Positions 46,271-56,263 are shown, numbered from the stretch's first letter. The stretch: 64,000 nt of DNA from Candidatus Hydrogenedentota bacterium (GCA_019637335.1 JAHBVV010000001.1:565440-629439), one strand, 5' to 3'. Translations and numbers: made by a program. Notes: generated from the letters alone by a model not told the origin.

Positions 46271-46614
46271 GCTCGGGTTACTCCGTGTCCGGGCGTCGGG
46301 GCGCGTCCCGGATTTCGTTGTACGCTTCACCATCTAGTCCCGGCTCCCCCGGGCGCGGGGAGCGGGCGTGGCCCGTGGCCGGGCCGCTGCGTGCGCCGGT
46401 CGGGCGGCGCTCGTTCGCGCGCCGGGCTGTGGGGAGGGGTCCGCGAAAGCCCGTGCGGCTCGCCTGCCTTGCGTGCGCTGTACAGGCGTGAAGCCGTAAG
46501 TATAGCATACACGGAGGGCAAATTGGGACCCCGAGATTCTCACTATTGACAGACGCGCCCCCGGATCGGATAATCCATACAGGCAATGGGTTGGTCCGGG
46601 TGTGGAGCGCTGCA

Positions 46615-46932
46615 ATGAAGACCAACGCAATCTATATAGCGGACACCTCCGCCATGGAATACCGCCCGGGGCCCGTGTGGCGCACGTGGCGGCGGCAGTT
46701 TCGCGCGGCCATGCGCGCGCTCGCCCCGCCCGCGGGTCCGGCGTGGTATCGGCTGGTTTATTGGTGGATTGCAACGCCTTCTGGCCTGTTTGCGAATTTT
46801 TTCGTCTGGTTTGCCGGGTCAAACGCCTTCGGGGCGTCGTTCTTTGTTGTATGGCTTTTATTATCGGTTTTTGTTCCTTCCGCCCTGGTTTATAGCCGGA
46901 CCGTGCCGCCACCAGACGACCGCCAGTCCTGA
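46615..46932 (+). CDS. Small membrane protein of unknown function
   Basis: 105 residues from the ATG at 46615, with GGAG about 9 bases upstream. A basic N-terminal part (TWRRQFRAAMRAL) is followed by two hydrophobic helices (YRLVYWWIATPSGLFANFFVWF and FGASFFVVWLLLSVFVPSALVY). No family recognised. Convergent or unrelated to its neighbours. Confidence 0.6.
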   Translation: MKTNAIYIADTSAMEYRPGPVWRTWRRQFRAAMRALAPPAGPAWYRLVYWWIATPSGLFANFFVWFAGSNAFGASFFVVWLLLSVFVPSALVYSRTVPPPDDRQS

Positions 46933-47016
46933 TCCCGCACCGCGCTTTCTTCATACCTCCCCGATCCCGTAGACTACGGATAACGTTCCAACAGTTTCGC
47001 TCTCCGGGGTCACGCC

Positions 47017-50000
47017 ATGAATCGATTCGCCTGCCGCCGCCCGCTCTTCGCCGTCCTTCTCGCGCTTCACGCGCTGTCCGCCGCGACCGAACCCATCCTT
47101 ACCCACAGCGCCGACTTCGCCCGCGTGGCGCCCGCGCGCTGGGTGGCGGAGGGTTGGCGCGTCGACAATCCCGACCCGGGCGCGGTGGCGATCGCGGCGG
47201 ATGGGGCCGTCGCCTTCGTGGTCACCACGCCGAACACCGCCATGGCGTGGACCCTGACCTGCGAGCCGATCTGGATGGAGCCCTTCCGGACACTGGCCTT
47301 GTCTTACTTCGTGGAAGGGGTCCCGGAAGACACGAGCGGCGTTTTTATCGAGCTGTTCGACGGCTCCACGGGCCCCATCACGCCGGGCGCCACGAACACG
47401 GAAAATCCCCTGGCCAGCGGCGGGCGCCACGCCTGCGGGACCTATACGCCCGGCCTCCACGTGGAGTTGGTGGACCTCGGGGCCGTCGAAAACCTCGAGC
47501 GCGTTGGCGAGATCACGATCACCGTCCGCGCGGGCGCCGATCCCGTCGCGGTGCGGCTGAACCAGCTCGCCTTTCTCGCCGATCCGGTGTCGCCCGGCGC
47601 CTTGCCCGCGCCCGAGCTATTGCGCCTCGAAGGAGGGGAGCAGCCCCAGGTGGCGCTCGCCCTGCCGGAGGAACACCGCGTACCGCTCCAGGACCTGGCG
47701 AAGGCGCTCGGCCTCGGGCCAGATGTGCTGGCGCCCGGTCCCTCAGCCATCGCCGGGTTCCCATTCACCCTCGCCGCCGAGGCCGCCGTGACGCCCACCA
47801 CGCGCGGCGGCGCCCTGGCGATGGCCCCATCGGGATCTGGGGACACGCTCGCGCTCCTCATCGGGACGCGCCTTTGGGGCAACGCGGAAGGGTGGTACAG
47901 CGCCGGCGATCGCGCGCCCCGGGATCGAGCCCCGGGCGCGCACCAGGCCCGAATCGCGCTGCGCTACGCGGACGGCGCCATCGAAGGGGCCATTCCCCGG
48001 CATGCGGCAACCGGCGCGGTCGGGCTGGTGGCCGGTATCGCGGCCTACACCGTTCCGATCGACCCCGAGCGCGAACTCGCCGAGATCAGTCTCGTGGAAG
48101 AGATGTCCTACGGGCAGGTCGCCCTCATCGCGGCCTCGGTGCTGACGCGCGGCGAGGATCCCGTTGCGGACGCGTCCGCCGTGGCGCCCGAAGTGAAGCT
48201 CCCCGCCGCAGCCGAGTCCGATCCGCCGGGATCGATCCGCGTGGAGGCTGGAGGAACGCGTCTTGTCGTGGACAGCGCGGGCCAGGTGATCCAGCTCGCC
48301 GGGGCCGATGGTCACGTCTGGGGCGGCGCGCCGTTTTCGCTCCTCGAGGTCGCGCCGGATGCCGAAGCCGCGCCCCTCGCGCTTGAAGTCCTGGAGACCA
48401 CGGTATATCCCGAAGGCGATCGCGCAACCATCCGCTGGCGTGCGCCTCACGGGGCGCCGGCGGGCGCGCAGGAAGCCTCGCTCACCATCACCGCGCAGCC
48501 CGGCGGCGCGCTGCGCCTCGACGCGGAACTTTACAACCCCGGCGACGCGCCGTGGACCCCGCATGTGGCGCTGCCCGCGCTTCCCGGCCTCCGCGCGAGC
48601 CGCGGCGGCCCGCCGGCCTACATGCTGCCCGCGCGCAGCGCGCTGAACGACACCGCCCCCGTCTCATTGTCGGAAGTCTACGGGGGCCGCTTCCCGCTCC
48701 AGTTTATGGATGTCTACGACGCCACCCACGGCGGCGGCCTGGCCTGCATCGTGCTCGACGACACCCGGCGCCGCAAGTGGTTCGAGTTCTCGCAGGACGC
48801 CGACGGCGTGTCGCAGATGGCCGTGCGCTACCGCAATCTGGAAATCGCGCCCGGGGAGCACCTCGCGCTGCCGCCGGTGCTGATCCGCCCGCACGAAGGT
48901 GATTGGCGCGCGCCCTTCGCGGAATACCGGGACTGGGTGCGGACGGCCTTCCCCCGCACGCGTACGAACAGTATGCGCGGCGTCTTCTACTGCCGCCGCG
49001 ATTATCCCCTCGGCGGCACGACCTACCTGTACGACGTGGCGAAACCGGCATACTCCTACGACAAGCTCATCTCGGAGTCGAACTGGGCCTTCGGCGGGAC
49101 CGACATGATCGACATCTCCGGGTGGGCCTATAACGAAGAAATCGGGCGCGTCGGCACGTACCTGCGCAACGATCTCGGCGGCCTCGAAGCGCTGGCCGCC
49201 GGCGTGCGCGCGGGCCATGCGCGCGGCGTGCAGACCGGCCTTTACATCGAGGGCTACCTGCTCGACAGGCGCGCGGCGACGGCGGAGGAGGGCCTGGCGA
49301 ACTGGCAGCTGGTTCGCGCCGGCGGCCAGCCCGCGTGGTGGCCCGGGGAGATGGAATTCTTCTGCTGCCCCGGCGCCCCCGGCTGGCGCGAGAAGCTCGC
49401 GTCCGACATCGCGGCCGTCGCGGCGGCCACCGGCGCGGACGCGGTCTACGTCGATCAACTCGGCATTCTCGATCCCGGGAAGGAGTGCTGGGCGGAGAAC
49501 CACGGGCACCCCGTGCCGTCGAATCCGATCGACGAGGAAATCGGCCTGCTGATGCGCGTCCGCGAGGTGTTGGACACCGTGAAGCCGGACTGCGCGATCT
49601 ACATCGAGCACCTGCCCTGCGACGCCATGACGCCCTACATCGACGGCGCCTTCAACCTCGGCATGAAGCACACGCGCCACGCCCTGGGGCCCACCAAGCT
49701 GCCGCTGCACCGCTACCTCACGCCGGATATCCCCGTGTTCGAAATGGTCGCCCACGGTATTCGGCCCATCCCCGCCGAGGCGGACGACCTCAAGTTGAGC
49801 TTTTTCCACGGCCTCGGGCTCTGGCTCAAGGGGCGCGGCGGCTCGTGGTACAGCGAGGGCTTCCGCGCGCTCGCCCCGGCTTTCCACGAGGTGCTCGTCG
49901 CGCATACCGATTTCTTCCGTTCGCCGGATGCCGCGCCGCACATCGACACCCTGCGGGAAGGCGTCTACGCCAACCGCTTCCCCCACGGCGATCGGGTGCT

Positions 50001-50181
50001 GTACACACTCTACAACGCCACGCCGGACACACTGACCGGGCCGATCCTCGCGGTTCCCCCGGGCAGCACGATGGAAACCCTTTACGCCGCCCCGCCGCTG
50101 GCCCTGTCCGTGCAAGATGGCAAGCTCATCGCCGAAGGGTTCCTGCCAGAAGAAGTGGCCGCCGTGCTGGTCACGCCATAG
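47017..50181 (+). CDS. Large exported putative glycoside hydrolase (DUF6259/alpha-galactosidase-like)
   Basis: 1054 residues with a signal peptide (FACRRPLFAVLLALHALSAA). A jelly-roll-like region covers about residues 25-200, then beta-sandwich material to about 620. A TIM barrel spans about 640-950 (NWAFGGTDMIDISGWAYNEE; GHARGVQTGLYIEGYLLDRR; GADAVYVDQLGILDPGKECW; TVKPDCAIYIEHLPCDAMTP). The Asp in AVYVDQLG is the likely nucleophile by analogy with GH36/GH27-like barrels. The C-terminus is a beta domain (YTLYNATPDTLTGPILAVPP). The overall plan resembles DUF6259 proteins found in polysaccharide-utilising bacteria. Substrate unknown. Confidence 0.85.
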   Translation: MNRFACRRPLFAVLLALHALSAATEPILTHSADFARVAPARWVAEGWRVDNPDPGAVAIAADGAVAFVVTTPNTAMAWTLTCEPIWMEPFRTLALSYFVEGVPEDTSGVFIELFDGSTGPITPGATNTENPLASGGRHACGTYTPGLHVELVDLGAVENLERVGEITITVRAGADPVAVRLNQLAFLADPVSPGALPAPELLRLEGGEQPQVALALPEEHRVPLQDLAKALGLGPDVLAPGPSAIAGFPFTLAAEAAVTPTTRGGALAMAPSGSGDTLALLIGTRLWGNAEGWYSAGDRAPRDRAPGAHQARIALRYADGAIEGAIPRHAATGAVGLVAGIAAYTVPIDPERELAEISLVEEMSYGQVALIAASVLTRGEDPVADASAVAPEVKLPAAAESDPPGSIRVEAGGTRLVVDSAGQVIQLAGADGHVWGGAPFSLLEVAPDAEAAPLALEVLETTVYPEGDRATIRWRAPHGAPAGAQEASLTITAQPGGALRLDAELYNPGDAPWTPHVALPALPGLRASRGGPPAYMLPARSALNDTAPVSLSEVYGGRFPLQFMDVYDATHGGGLACIVLDDTRRRKWFEFSQDADGVSQMAVRYRNLEIAPGEHLALPPVLIRPHEGDWRAPFAEYRDWVRTAFPRTRTNSMRGVFYCRRDYPLGGTTYLYDVAKPAYSYDKLISESNWAFGGTDMIDISGWAYNEEIGRVGTYLRNDLGGLEALAAGVRAGHARGVQTGLYIEGYLLDRRAATAEEGLANWQLVRAGGQPAWWPGEMEFFCCPGAPGWREKLASDIAAVAAATGADAVYVDQLGILDPGKECWAENHGHPVPSNPIDEEIGLLMRVREVLDTVKPDCAIYIEHLPCDAMTPYIDGAFNLGMKHTRHALGPTKLPLHRYLTPDIPVFEMVAHGIRPIPAEADDLKLSFFHGLGLWLKGRGGSWYSEGFRALAPAFHEVLVAHTDFFRSPDAAPHIDTLREGVYANRFPHGDRVLYTLYNATPDTLTGPILAVPPGSTMETLYAAPPLALSVQDGKLIAEGFLPEEVAAVLVTP

Positions 50182-50342
50182 ATTTCCGCGCGCTGCTCGG
50201 AGGATTTACGGCCCGGCCTTGGCAGGCAACTCCCGCACATTGGCGGTAAGACGCGTGAATGTCCCCGGCCCACGCGCCGCTGGCCAGTTTTTTTTGAGCC
50301 TCACGCAAATTCGGCCACTCTGCTTTCGGGAGAAAAACGGGC

Positions 50343-50370
50343 TTGACATTTCGTTGGAATCTGCTATAAT
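50343..50370 (+). promoter_or_regulatory. Consensus sigma-70 promoter of the padR operon
   Basis: TTGACA at 50343-50348 and TATAAT at 50365-50370 are both perfect, with a 16-base spacer. The expected start of transcription falls within the palindrome at 50375-50390. Confidence 0.88.
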
Positions 50371-50374
50371 GCAA

Positions 50375-50390
50375 TGCAAGGTACCTTGCA
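50375..50390. promoter_or_regulatory. Perfect 16-bp palindrome, probable PadR operator
   Basis: TGCAAGGTACCTTGCA reads the same on both strands and covers the likely +1 site right after the -10 box. Binding of PadR here would block its own promoter. Confidence 0.8.
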
Positions 50391-50421
50391 ACGCACTTTA
50401 GCGATCCTTTTCGAGGACTTC

Positions 50422-50799
50422 ATGGTCAGCGGTCAAAACGAGCTGAATCTGGGCAACTGGACCACCCAGTTGCGTAAGGGCCTGCTGGAGCTGTGCATCG
50501 TCAACCTGCTCGCCCGCGGCGAACTTTATGGCTACGATCTGGTGAAGCGCGTTACGGCTATCCGCGGCATCGTCGTGACCGAAGGCACCATCTATCCCCT
50601 CCTCTCTCGCCTGCGAAAGAGCGGCCTTTTGGAAACGCGCACGGAGGAGTCGCCCAATGGACCGGTGCGCAAGTATTACCGCCTGACCCCGGCCGGGGAG
50701 CGGGCGCGGGAACTGATGAACGCGTGCTGGCAGGATGTGGAAATAGGCGTAAACGGCCTTATGAGAAAGGAACCTACCGATGACGCATTGGACACCTGA
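50422..50799 (+). CDS. PadR family transcriptional regulator
   Basis: 125 residues from the ATG at 50422, with GAGG about 6 bases before. The PadR winged helix is [28 protein letters not shown] ... [20 protein letters not shown] ... [16 protein letters not shown], followed by a short dimerisation helix. It is translated from an operon whose promoter and operator are both plain to see, and it overlaps the next gene by 20 bases. PadR genes next to HAAS-type membrane signalling genes are a recurrent pair, so it likely controls the downstream protein. Confidence 0.93.
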   Translation: MVSGQNELNLGNWTTQLRKGLLELCIVNLLARGELYGYDLVKRVTAIRGIVVTEGTIYPLLSRLRKSGLLETRTEESPNGPVRKYYRLTPAGERARELMNACWQDVEIGVNGLMRKEPTDDALDT

Positions 50800-51757
50800 A
50801 GCGGAACAGCGCCTGGATTCCTACCTTGCCGAGGTTTTCGAACTCGCGCGCTCCCAAGGTGAGGCTGGCGAGGATTTTCTGGGAGATCTGCGAACCCACA
50901 TACGGAGCGACGCGGAAGCGATTGCGGGTGGCGTCGTGACGCTGCAACATCTGGTACGCGCGCTGGCGAATTCGGGCACGCCGCATGACGTGGTGGGGCT
51001 CGATGCCGCCGGTCCAGCGGCGGCGAGGGCCGTGCCGCCACCCATCCCTCCCGCAGGCGCCCACTTCGCGCCCGAGCCCGCCGGCCCGCCGACGGTCGTG
51101 GTGCAAAAAGCACCGGCTTTCAGCGGGACGAGGAACTGCCTTATTATAGGGCTGATTTGCCTAGTCGCTATACCGTTTGTATTGGCGATCTTCGGCACCC
51201 TCGCCGCGGTACTGCTGCCCGCGCTGTCGCGATCACGGGAGGCGGCACGCCGTGCGAGTTGCCAGAATAATCTGAAGCAGTTGGGATTAGAACTTTACAC
51301 CTACGCGGACAGGCACGGCGGCCGGCTTCCCCCCCTGTCCGGCGCGGGGAATCATTTCGTGTTCGACGGGGCGTTTCAAGCGGGGATCAACCCGGATCTG
51401 CTTCAGTGCCCGTCGGATGGCGAGACCTCGAACCTGGACTACATTTACCTGGGGTATGCCGTGCGCGATCAGGAGGAGTTGGAGGCCCTGCTGAATGCCT
51501 ATAACGACGCGGGCGGCGAGGGGGACGCGCCCATGTCCCAAGACGCTATTTCGATTCCCGGTGGCACTTTGGAACTGCTGCAAATGGGGCGCCCCGAGTC
51601 CGCCCGTATCCCCGTGCTCGTGGAATGGGGAGACCATCACCATCCCAGGGGTGGCAACGTGCTCTACCTCGATGGCCACGTGGAATTCATAAAGTTTGGA
51701 AGCCGGTTTCCCATGACCGATGAATTCTTCGCGGCCGTGAAAAGTCTTGGCGAGTAG
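50780..51757 (+). CDS. HAAS-like domain fused to a DUF1559-type pseudopilin-like domain
   Basis: 325 residues. Residues 1-75 ([55 protein letters not shown]) look like the cytoplasmic HAAS domain that follows PadR in many genomes. A Pro-rich linker leads to one transmembrane helix ([30 protein letters not shown]). Next is [27 protein letters not shown], the DUF1559 pseudopilin segment, and a C-terminal [17 protein letters not shown]. The usual prepilin leader is absent, so the helix is internal. This pairs a regulator-linked domain with an extracytoplasmic pilin-like part. Role unknown. Confidence 0.88.
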   Translation: MTHWTPEAEQRLDSYLAEVFELARSQGEAGEDFLGDLRTHIRSDAEAIAGGVVTLQHLVRALANSGTPHDVVGLDAAGPAAARAVPPPIPPAGAHFAPEPAGPPTVVVQKAPAFSGTRNCLIIGLICLVAIPFVLAIFGTLAAVLLPALSRSREAARRASCQNNLKQLGLELYTYADRHGGRLPPLSGAGNHFVFDGAFQAGINPDLLQCPSDGETSNLDYIYLGYAVRDQEELEALLNAYNDAGGEGDAPMSQDAISIPGGTLELLQMGRPESARIPVLVEWGDHHHPRGGNVLYLDGHVEFIKFGSRFPMTDEFFAAVKSLGE

Positions 51758-51801
51758 GCTCTTTGCGGCTGTTGCCGCGCTTGCGCCGTCCGGAGCGAGC
51801 G

Positions 51802-51930
51802 TTACTCCACCGGCTGCCCGAACATCAGCATGAGTGTAAACAGGGCGCCCACAATCGCGGTGAATATGAGCTGGAAAATGGCGGGGAAGAGGAAGAGAAG
51901 CTGTTTGCCCGAATCCGAAACCGTCTCCAT
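51802..51930 (-). CDS. Tiny single-pass membrane protein
   Basis: 42 residues: METVSDSGKQLLFLFPAIFQ then a hydrophobic helix LIFTAIVGALFTLMLMFGQP. The ATG at 51930 follows GGAGGG at an ideal distance. Too short to classify. 51931-52191 holds no gene; ACGCGTGACGGTACGCGTCA near 52040 is a short repeat. Confidence 0.6.
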   Translation of the reverse strand: METVSDSGKQLLFLFPAIFQLIFTAIVGALFTLMLMFGQPVE

Positions 51931-52191
51931 GGCGGTACCCTCCAGAAGTATGGCCCCCAAACTCCACGATACGCCTTCCGCGCGCAATCCGCAAGCCTGT
52001 TCGCGCGCTGGTCAACTGTACGGCGGAGCCGCCGGCCTTACATCCTTAACGCGTGACGGTACGCGTCATGAACGGCTGTACCTTACCCAGGGGACTGCCT
52101 CCGGCTGGCAAGTGGGCCAACGTCCTATCCCGATGCCGCCGATCCAGCCGGTGGCTGTACCCCAAAGAGCCCATTGATCCTGCCCGTGCGA

Positions 52192-54678
52192 TCAGCGGAT
52201 CACCGTGCGCTCGATTCCCGAGGTGGTCGGCGCGGTGGCGCCGCCGAGCCGGTCCCGCCGTTCCTTCAGCGCCTCCGGCGCCGCGCCACGGCTCTCGGCG
52301 GCGTCGATCAGCGCGGCGGCGCGGGCGTTCTCCCCGGCCGCAATGGCCAGGTCCGCCAGGCGCAGCCACGGCTCGGGGCTGTCGGGGTGGGCTTGCTGGG
52401 CGGCCTCCAGGTAGGCCTGCGCGCGCGGCGGCTGGCGCAGTTGCATGGCGATTTCGGCGAGCTTCACCTCCGGAATCGCGGCCGCGCCCCCGTGCCGGAG
52501 GTAAGCCTCGGCGGCGTCCCACAGGCCGCCCGCGGCGGTGCGTGTGGCGAGTTGTTCCCAGGCCGCCGCGTTGCCCGCGCGGCTGGCGGCGCGCTCGGCG
52601 AGAAACTGATCGGCGCTCTCGATCCGCGCGCTGGCGAAGCCAAGCAGCGCCCAGGCGGCGTCCTGCGCGGGGGCGGCGTCGATCACGTACTGCAGGAGGT
52701 AGAAGGCGGACAAGGCGCGCCCCTCGGCAAGCAGCCGCTCCGCACGGAGAATCAGCCCCTCGGGGGCGTCCGGCTGCTCGCGCAGTATGGCCTCGGACCG
52801 CTGGCTGAGCATTTGCGCCTGCTCGGCCACACCCTGATAGAACTGCAGCGATTGCGACATCGGGTGCTCCTCCTCGCCCCCCGTGGCCGCCTGGAGCAGC
52901 GGCAGGGCGAGATCGAGTTCGCCGACGGCCGCGGCAAGCATGCCGTAGCGCGCCTGGGCCACCGGCGGCAGCTCGCCGAGCCGATCGGCGCGCCGAAACG
53001 CGCGGAACGCCGACGCCATGGCTTCGCGGCCGCCCTCGCCTCGGGCAAGCTGTTCGTGCGACAGGCCGAGGTAGACGGCGATTTCCTGATCTTCGGGCAG
53101 CCGCGGGGCGGCGGAACCCAGCAGGCGCGCCGCCTCGGGGAAATCGCCGCGTTCAAAGGCAATGATGCCGAGGTTCTTCTCGGCTTCCGGATGTTCCGGG
53201 TCCCGCTCGATTACGTTGCGCCACGCGTTCGCCGCCGCCTCGAGGCGGCTGGTCTGCTGAGCTTCATCTTCCGCTTGCGCCGCCAGGCGCGCGCGGGTCT
53301 CGTGGTAACGGCCCAGCTCGGCCCACGGAACGGCGGACTCCGGGTTGCGCTGCGCTTCCGCCTCCCAGATCAGTTCGGGGGATTTCCAGGTATTGGTGGC
53401 TTGGAACGCCAGCACCCCCAGCACGATCACCGCCACGGACGCGGCGGCGCCGGCGGCGCGGTAGACGCCGGGCGAGGGGATCTGGAGCAGGCCCCAGGGC
53501 AAAAGAACGGCCAGCGCGGCCAGCGGAAGGTACAGGAATCGCACATCGCCCTGGAGCGAGGCGTCGCCATAGCACGCCGCGCCGAGCGCCGCGAAGAGGA
53601 ACCACAGCGCAACCTGCGGGAGAACCGCGATCCCCCGGAGCGTTGCGGCGACCCCGGCCATCAGCAGCGCGAACGCCAGCACGCCCACGACCAGACCGCC
53701 GGGTTCGGGAATCAGCGAGAAGCCGAAGGGCCAGATCACGGCGATAAGCCCCTGGCCACAGAGGCCCAGGAAATTCCTGAACGCTTCCACGAATCCCGCC
53801 GCAACGACGCCGGGCGCAAAAACTCCCGCGGCCTGACCGGTAATCCAGCAGACAGCCATCGTCGCGGCCAGGACGGGCAGCGCGATCCGGCGGGAGCCGT
53901 AGCCATCTTCCTCACCCTCGCGCCGAAGGACGAGAAGCGCCATGCCGGCGGCGGGCAGCAGAATGGCGGATGTATCGCTGCCGAACGCGAGCACGAAGCA
54001 GCCCACGGCGCCGGCCAGGTGAAGTGGAAAGTTCGCGGAGCCGTCCGCGCCGCGCAACAGGAGCAGCAGCCCGCCCAGGCCGAAGAGGGACGCCTGGAGC
54101 ACAGGGTACGCCGCCAGGTAGTTCACCGTACCGGAGAGCGCCGGGTGAGCGACGAAGACCAGGCCGGCCAGCATGGCGACGACCTCGGGCGCGCCTTTGG
54201 GCAGCAGGCGGCGCGCAATAAGAAAAACAAGGATCGCGCAACAGAGGTGCAGGAGCAGCGCGAAGCCGTGCAACGCGTCCGTCCGGCCCGCGGACAGGGC
54301 GCAGATCAGCGCGAGCCCCGGCGCGGAAAGGGGCGACGTCGGCATCATCTCGACCGCATCGGGCGAGGTCACGATCCGGTGCAACGCCTGCGAATCGTGG
54401 AGCAGGCGGAGGTCGGCGCCATGCAGGGGAATGCTGAAACTACCCAGATAGACCAGAAACCCGAATGCGGCGATGAGAAACGCGCTGATCCAGACTTGCG
54501 CCGCCTCCGTGCCCGAATCCCCCTTCAGCACGCCGCTTGCCAGGCGCTTGTCCAGGGTGGCGTTCCCCGTGGATTCTTCTTCCGCGACCGGCTGGCCGTT
54601 CTCTTTTTCAACCACTGCAAGGTACTCCATGTCGCGGGACGGCGGCGGCTTTTTCCGAAACAGCCCCGCAGCGGCCAT
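52192..54678 (-). CDS. Multi-pass membrane protein with C-terminal TPR repeats
   Basis: 828 residues from the ATG at 54678 (a GTG and a TTG lie just upstream). A cytoplasmic N-terminus of about 60 residues is followed by roughly ten transmembrane helices (VWISAFLIAAFGFLVYLGSF; FALLLHLCCAILVFLIARRL; ALPVLAATMAVCWITGQAAG; LPLAALAVLLPWGLLQIPSP). TPR-like helices run from about 430 to 815 (ESAVPWAELGRYHETRARLA; DPEHPEAEKNLGIIAFERGD; PDSPEPWLRLADLAIAAGEN). The plan resembles O-mannosyltransferase/TMTC-like or O-antigen-ligase-like proteins with TPR tails, but I see no clear catalytic DD/DE loop. Function open. Confidence 0.85.
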   Translation of the reverse strand: MAAAGLFRKKPPPSRDMEYLAVVEKENGQPVAEEESTGNATLDKRLASGVLKGDSGTEAAQVWISAFLIAAFGFLVYLGSFSIPLHGADLRLLHDSQALHRIVTSPDAVEMMPTSPLSAPGLALICALSAGRTDALHGFALLLHLCCAILVFLIARRLLPKGAPEVVAMLAGLVFVAHPALSGTVNYLAAYPVLQASLFGLGGLLLLLRGADGSANFPLHLAGAVGCFVLAFGSDTSAILLPAAGMALLVLRREGEEDGYGSRRIALPVLAATMAVCWITGQAAGVFAPGVVAAGFVEAFRNFLGLCGQGLIAVIWPFGFSLIPEPGGLVVGVLAFALLMAGVAATLRGIAVLPQVALWFLFAALGAACYGDASLQGDVRFLYLPLAALAVLLPWGLLQIPSPGVYRAAGAAASVAVIVLGVLAFQATNTWKSPELIWEAEAQRNPESAVPWAELGRYHETRARLAAQAEDEAQQTSRLEAAANAWRNVIERDPEHPEAEKNLGIIAFERGDFPEAARLLGSAAPRLPEDQEIAVYLGLSHEQLARGEGGREAMASAFRAFRRADRLGELPPVAQARYGMLAAAVGELDLALPLLQAATGGEEEHPMSQSLQFYQGVAEQAQMLSQRSEAILREQPDAPEGLILRAERLLAEGRALSAFYLLQYVIDAAPAQDAAWALLGFASARIESADQFLAERAASRAGNAAAWEQLATRTAAGGLWDAAEAYLRHGGAAAIPEVKLAEIAMQLRQPPRAQAYLEAAQQAHPDSPEPWLRLADLAIAAGENARAAALIDAAESRGAAPEALKERRDRLGGATAPTTSGIERTVIR

Positions 54679-54810
54679 CACCTGACTCAATAGGGTTTGA
54701 ACGCGATTCAGCGGCGATTATAATGGATGAACGCCGGGCGATGGCAATTGCCGGTACTTCGGGCGCCGCGGATGGCGCCCGCGCGGGCGTCTAAAAGGAG
54801 AAGTTACCCC

Positions 54811-55587
54811 ATGATCGCGTTTTCGGAATCACAAATCGCTCAGTTTCACCGCGAGGGCTTCATCGCGATCGACGCCATAACCACGCCCGGGGAAATCGAT
54901 CAGATGCGGGCGCTGTACGACGAGCTTTTCGCGGCCCAGACGGGTCGGGAGGCGGGCGATCACTTTGACCTCGCGGGTACGGACGAGGACGGCGCCGCGC
55001 CGAAGCTTCAGCAGATGCTGAATCCCTCGCGCTACGCGCCGGACTTCGATACGCTGGCGATCCGGCGGAACGCGCTCGCGCTCGCAACGCAGTTGCTCGG
55101 CCCGGGCGCGGAAGCGCAGGGCGATCACGCGATCCTGAAGCCGGCGGGGCATGGCGTGGCGACGCCGTGGCACCAGGATGAGGCGTACTGGAATCCGGAG
55201 TTGTCCTACAACGCGCTGAGCGTATGGGTGCCGCTCCAGGAGGCGACGCTGGAGAATGGGTGCATGCAGTTCATCCCGGAAAGCCACCGGCGGGACGTGC
55301 TACCGCACCATTCCATCAACCACGACCCGCGCATTCACGGGCTGGAGGTGGACGACGCCGTGGACGCGTCCCGGGCGGTCGCCTGTCCCCTGCCGGCGGG
55401 CGGCGCGACGTTTCACCTCGCCCGCACCTTGCACTACGCCGGGCCGAACCGCTCCGCCGTGCCCCGGCGCGCCTACATCATGATGTTCGGCACGCCGCCC
55501 GTTCCAAGTCCCGGAGCGCGGCGCTTCCCGTGGCTTGAAGCGCGGCAGACCGCACGCGAAGCCCGGGCCGCCGGGCAAACCGGCTGA
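54811..55587 (+). CDS. Phytanoyl-CoA dioxygenase (PhyH) family protein
   Basis: 258 residues, a non-heme Fe(II)/2-oxoglutarate oxygenase. The iron ligands are His121 and Asp123 (PWHQDEAYW) and the distal His208 (RTLHYAGPNRS); an Arg following at 214 or 219 should hold 2-oxoglutarate. ALSVWVPLQEATLENGCMQF and IPESHR are family signatures. AAAAGGAG lies 10 bases before the ATG. PhyH proteins hydroxylate many small molecules, so the substrate is not predictable. A GC hairpin without a T run separates it from the convergent slyD. Confidence 0.92.
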   Translation: MIAFSESQIAQFHREGFIAIDAITTPGEIDQMRALYDELFAAQTGREAGDHFDLAGTDEDGAAPKLQQMLNPSRYAPDFDTLAIRRNALALATQLLGPGAEAQGDHAILKPAGHGVATPWHQDEAYWNPELSYNALSVWVPLQEATLENGCMQFIPESHRRDVLPHHSINHDPRIHGLEVDDAVDASRAVACPLPAGGATFHLARTLHYAGPNRSAVPRRAYIMMFGTPPVPSPGARRFPWLEARQTAREARAAGQTG

Positions 55588-55596
55588 TTCCGGCGC

Positions 55597-55622
55597 GCCA
55601 CCGGCGGCCTTCCGCCGGTGGC
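55597..55622. terminator. GC hairpin between convergent phyH-like and slyD genes
   Basis: A perfect 11-bp stem GCCACCGGCGG with a CCTT loop lies between the two stop codons. No T tract follows on either strand, so its strength as a terminator is uncertain. Confidence 0.5.
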
Positions 55623-55641
55623 GTCGCCAGCGTGTGGGCGA

Positions 55642-56121
55642 TCAGTGATCGTGGCCGCCGCTGTGCGCGTGCCCGTGGTCCAGCTCCTGCTGGGTCGCTT
55701 CGCGCACCCCCTCCACGCTGACGGCGAAATGCAGGCGCTCGCCCGCCAGGGCGTGGTTGCCGTCAACGGTCACGGTGTCGTCGTTGATGGCCGTAACACG
55801 AATGGGTACCGGGCCCGCGTCGGTCTGGGCCTGAAACATCATGCCAATCTGAATGTCCTCCACGCCGCCAAACGCGCTCCGGGGCACATCCTGCACAAGT
55901 TCGGCGCGGTGCGGGCCGTAGCCGTCTTCCGGGTCGATGGTCACCTCCATCGCGTCCCCCGCCGCCTTGCCTTCGAGCGCGGCTTCGAGACCCCGGATTA
56001 TCCCGCCGCTGCCGTGCAGGTATTCCAGGGGTTCCCGGCCTTCGGAGGTGTCGATGGTTTCGCCCGCGTCATTTTTCAGCGTGTAGTGAATACCGACCAC
56101 CGCCTTGTCTTGAATTTGCAT
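55642..56121 (-). CDS. slyD: FKBP-type peptidyl-prolyl isomerase, SlyD-like
   Basis: 159 residues from the ATG at 56121. The FKBP half (DKAVVGIHYTLKNDAGETID; EPLEYLHGSGGIIRGLEAAL) is interrupted by the insert-in-flap chaperone domain (DPEDGYGPHRAELVQDVPRS; GMMFQAQTDAGPVPIRVTAI), as in SlyD. The C-terminus is His-rich (ELDHGHAHSGGHDH), a metal-binding tail like that which helps nickel delivery in SlyD. It assists protein folding in the cytoplasm. Confidence 0.94.
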   Translation of the reverse strand: MQIQDKAVVGIHYTLKNDAGETIDTSEGREPLEYLHGSGGIIRGLEAALEGKAAGDAMEVTIDPEDGYGPHRAELVQDVPRSAFGGVEDIQIGMMFQAQTDAGPVPIRVTAINDDTVTVDGNHALAGERLHFAVSVEGVREATQQELDHGHAHSGGHDH

Positions 56122-56263
56122 GATTTGCCTTTCGTGGGTTCGGAGCGGCACGGATTGCCGCCCCTCCAGGGCCACCATAACATGAATGGGGGCGGATATC
56201 CCAAGTGGGGCCGAATTCAGGGCGTTTTTCAGCCCGGTGACGCAGCGACGTGGGCCGGCCAGG

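Noticed and set aside
52174-54693. Long plus-strand frame opposite the TPR membrane protein
   Set aside because: Almost exact mirror of the real gene with shuffled Gln/Arg-rich sequence and no domain.
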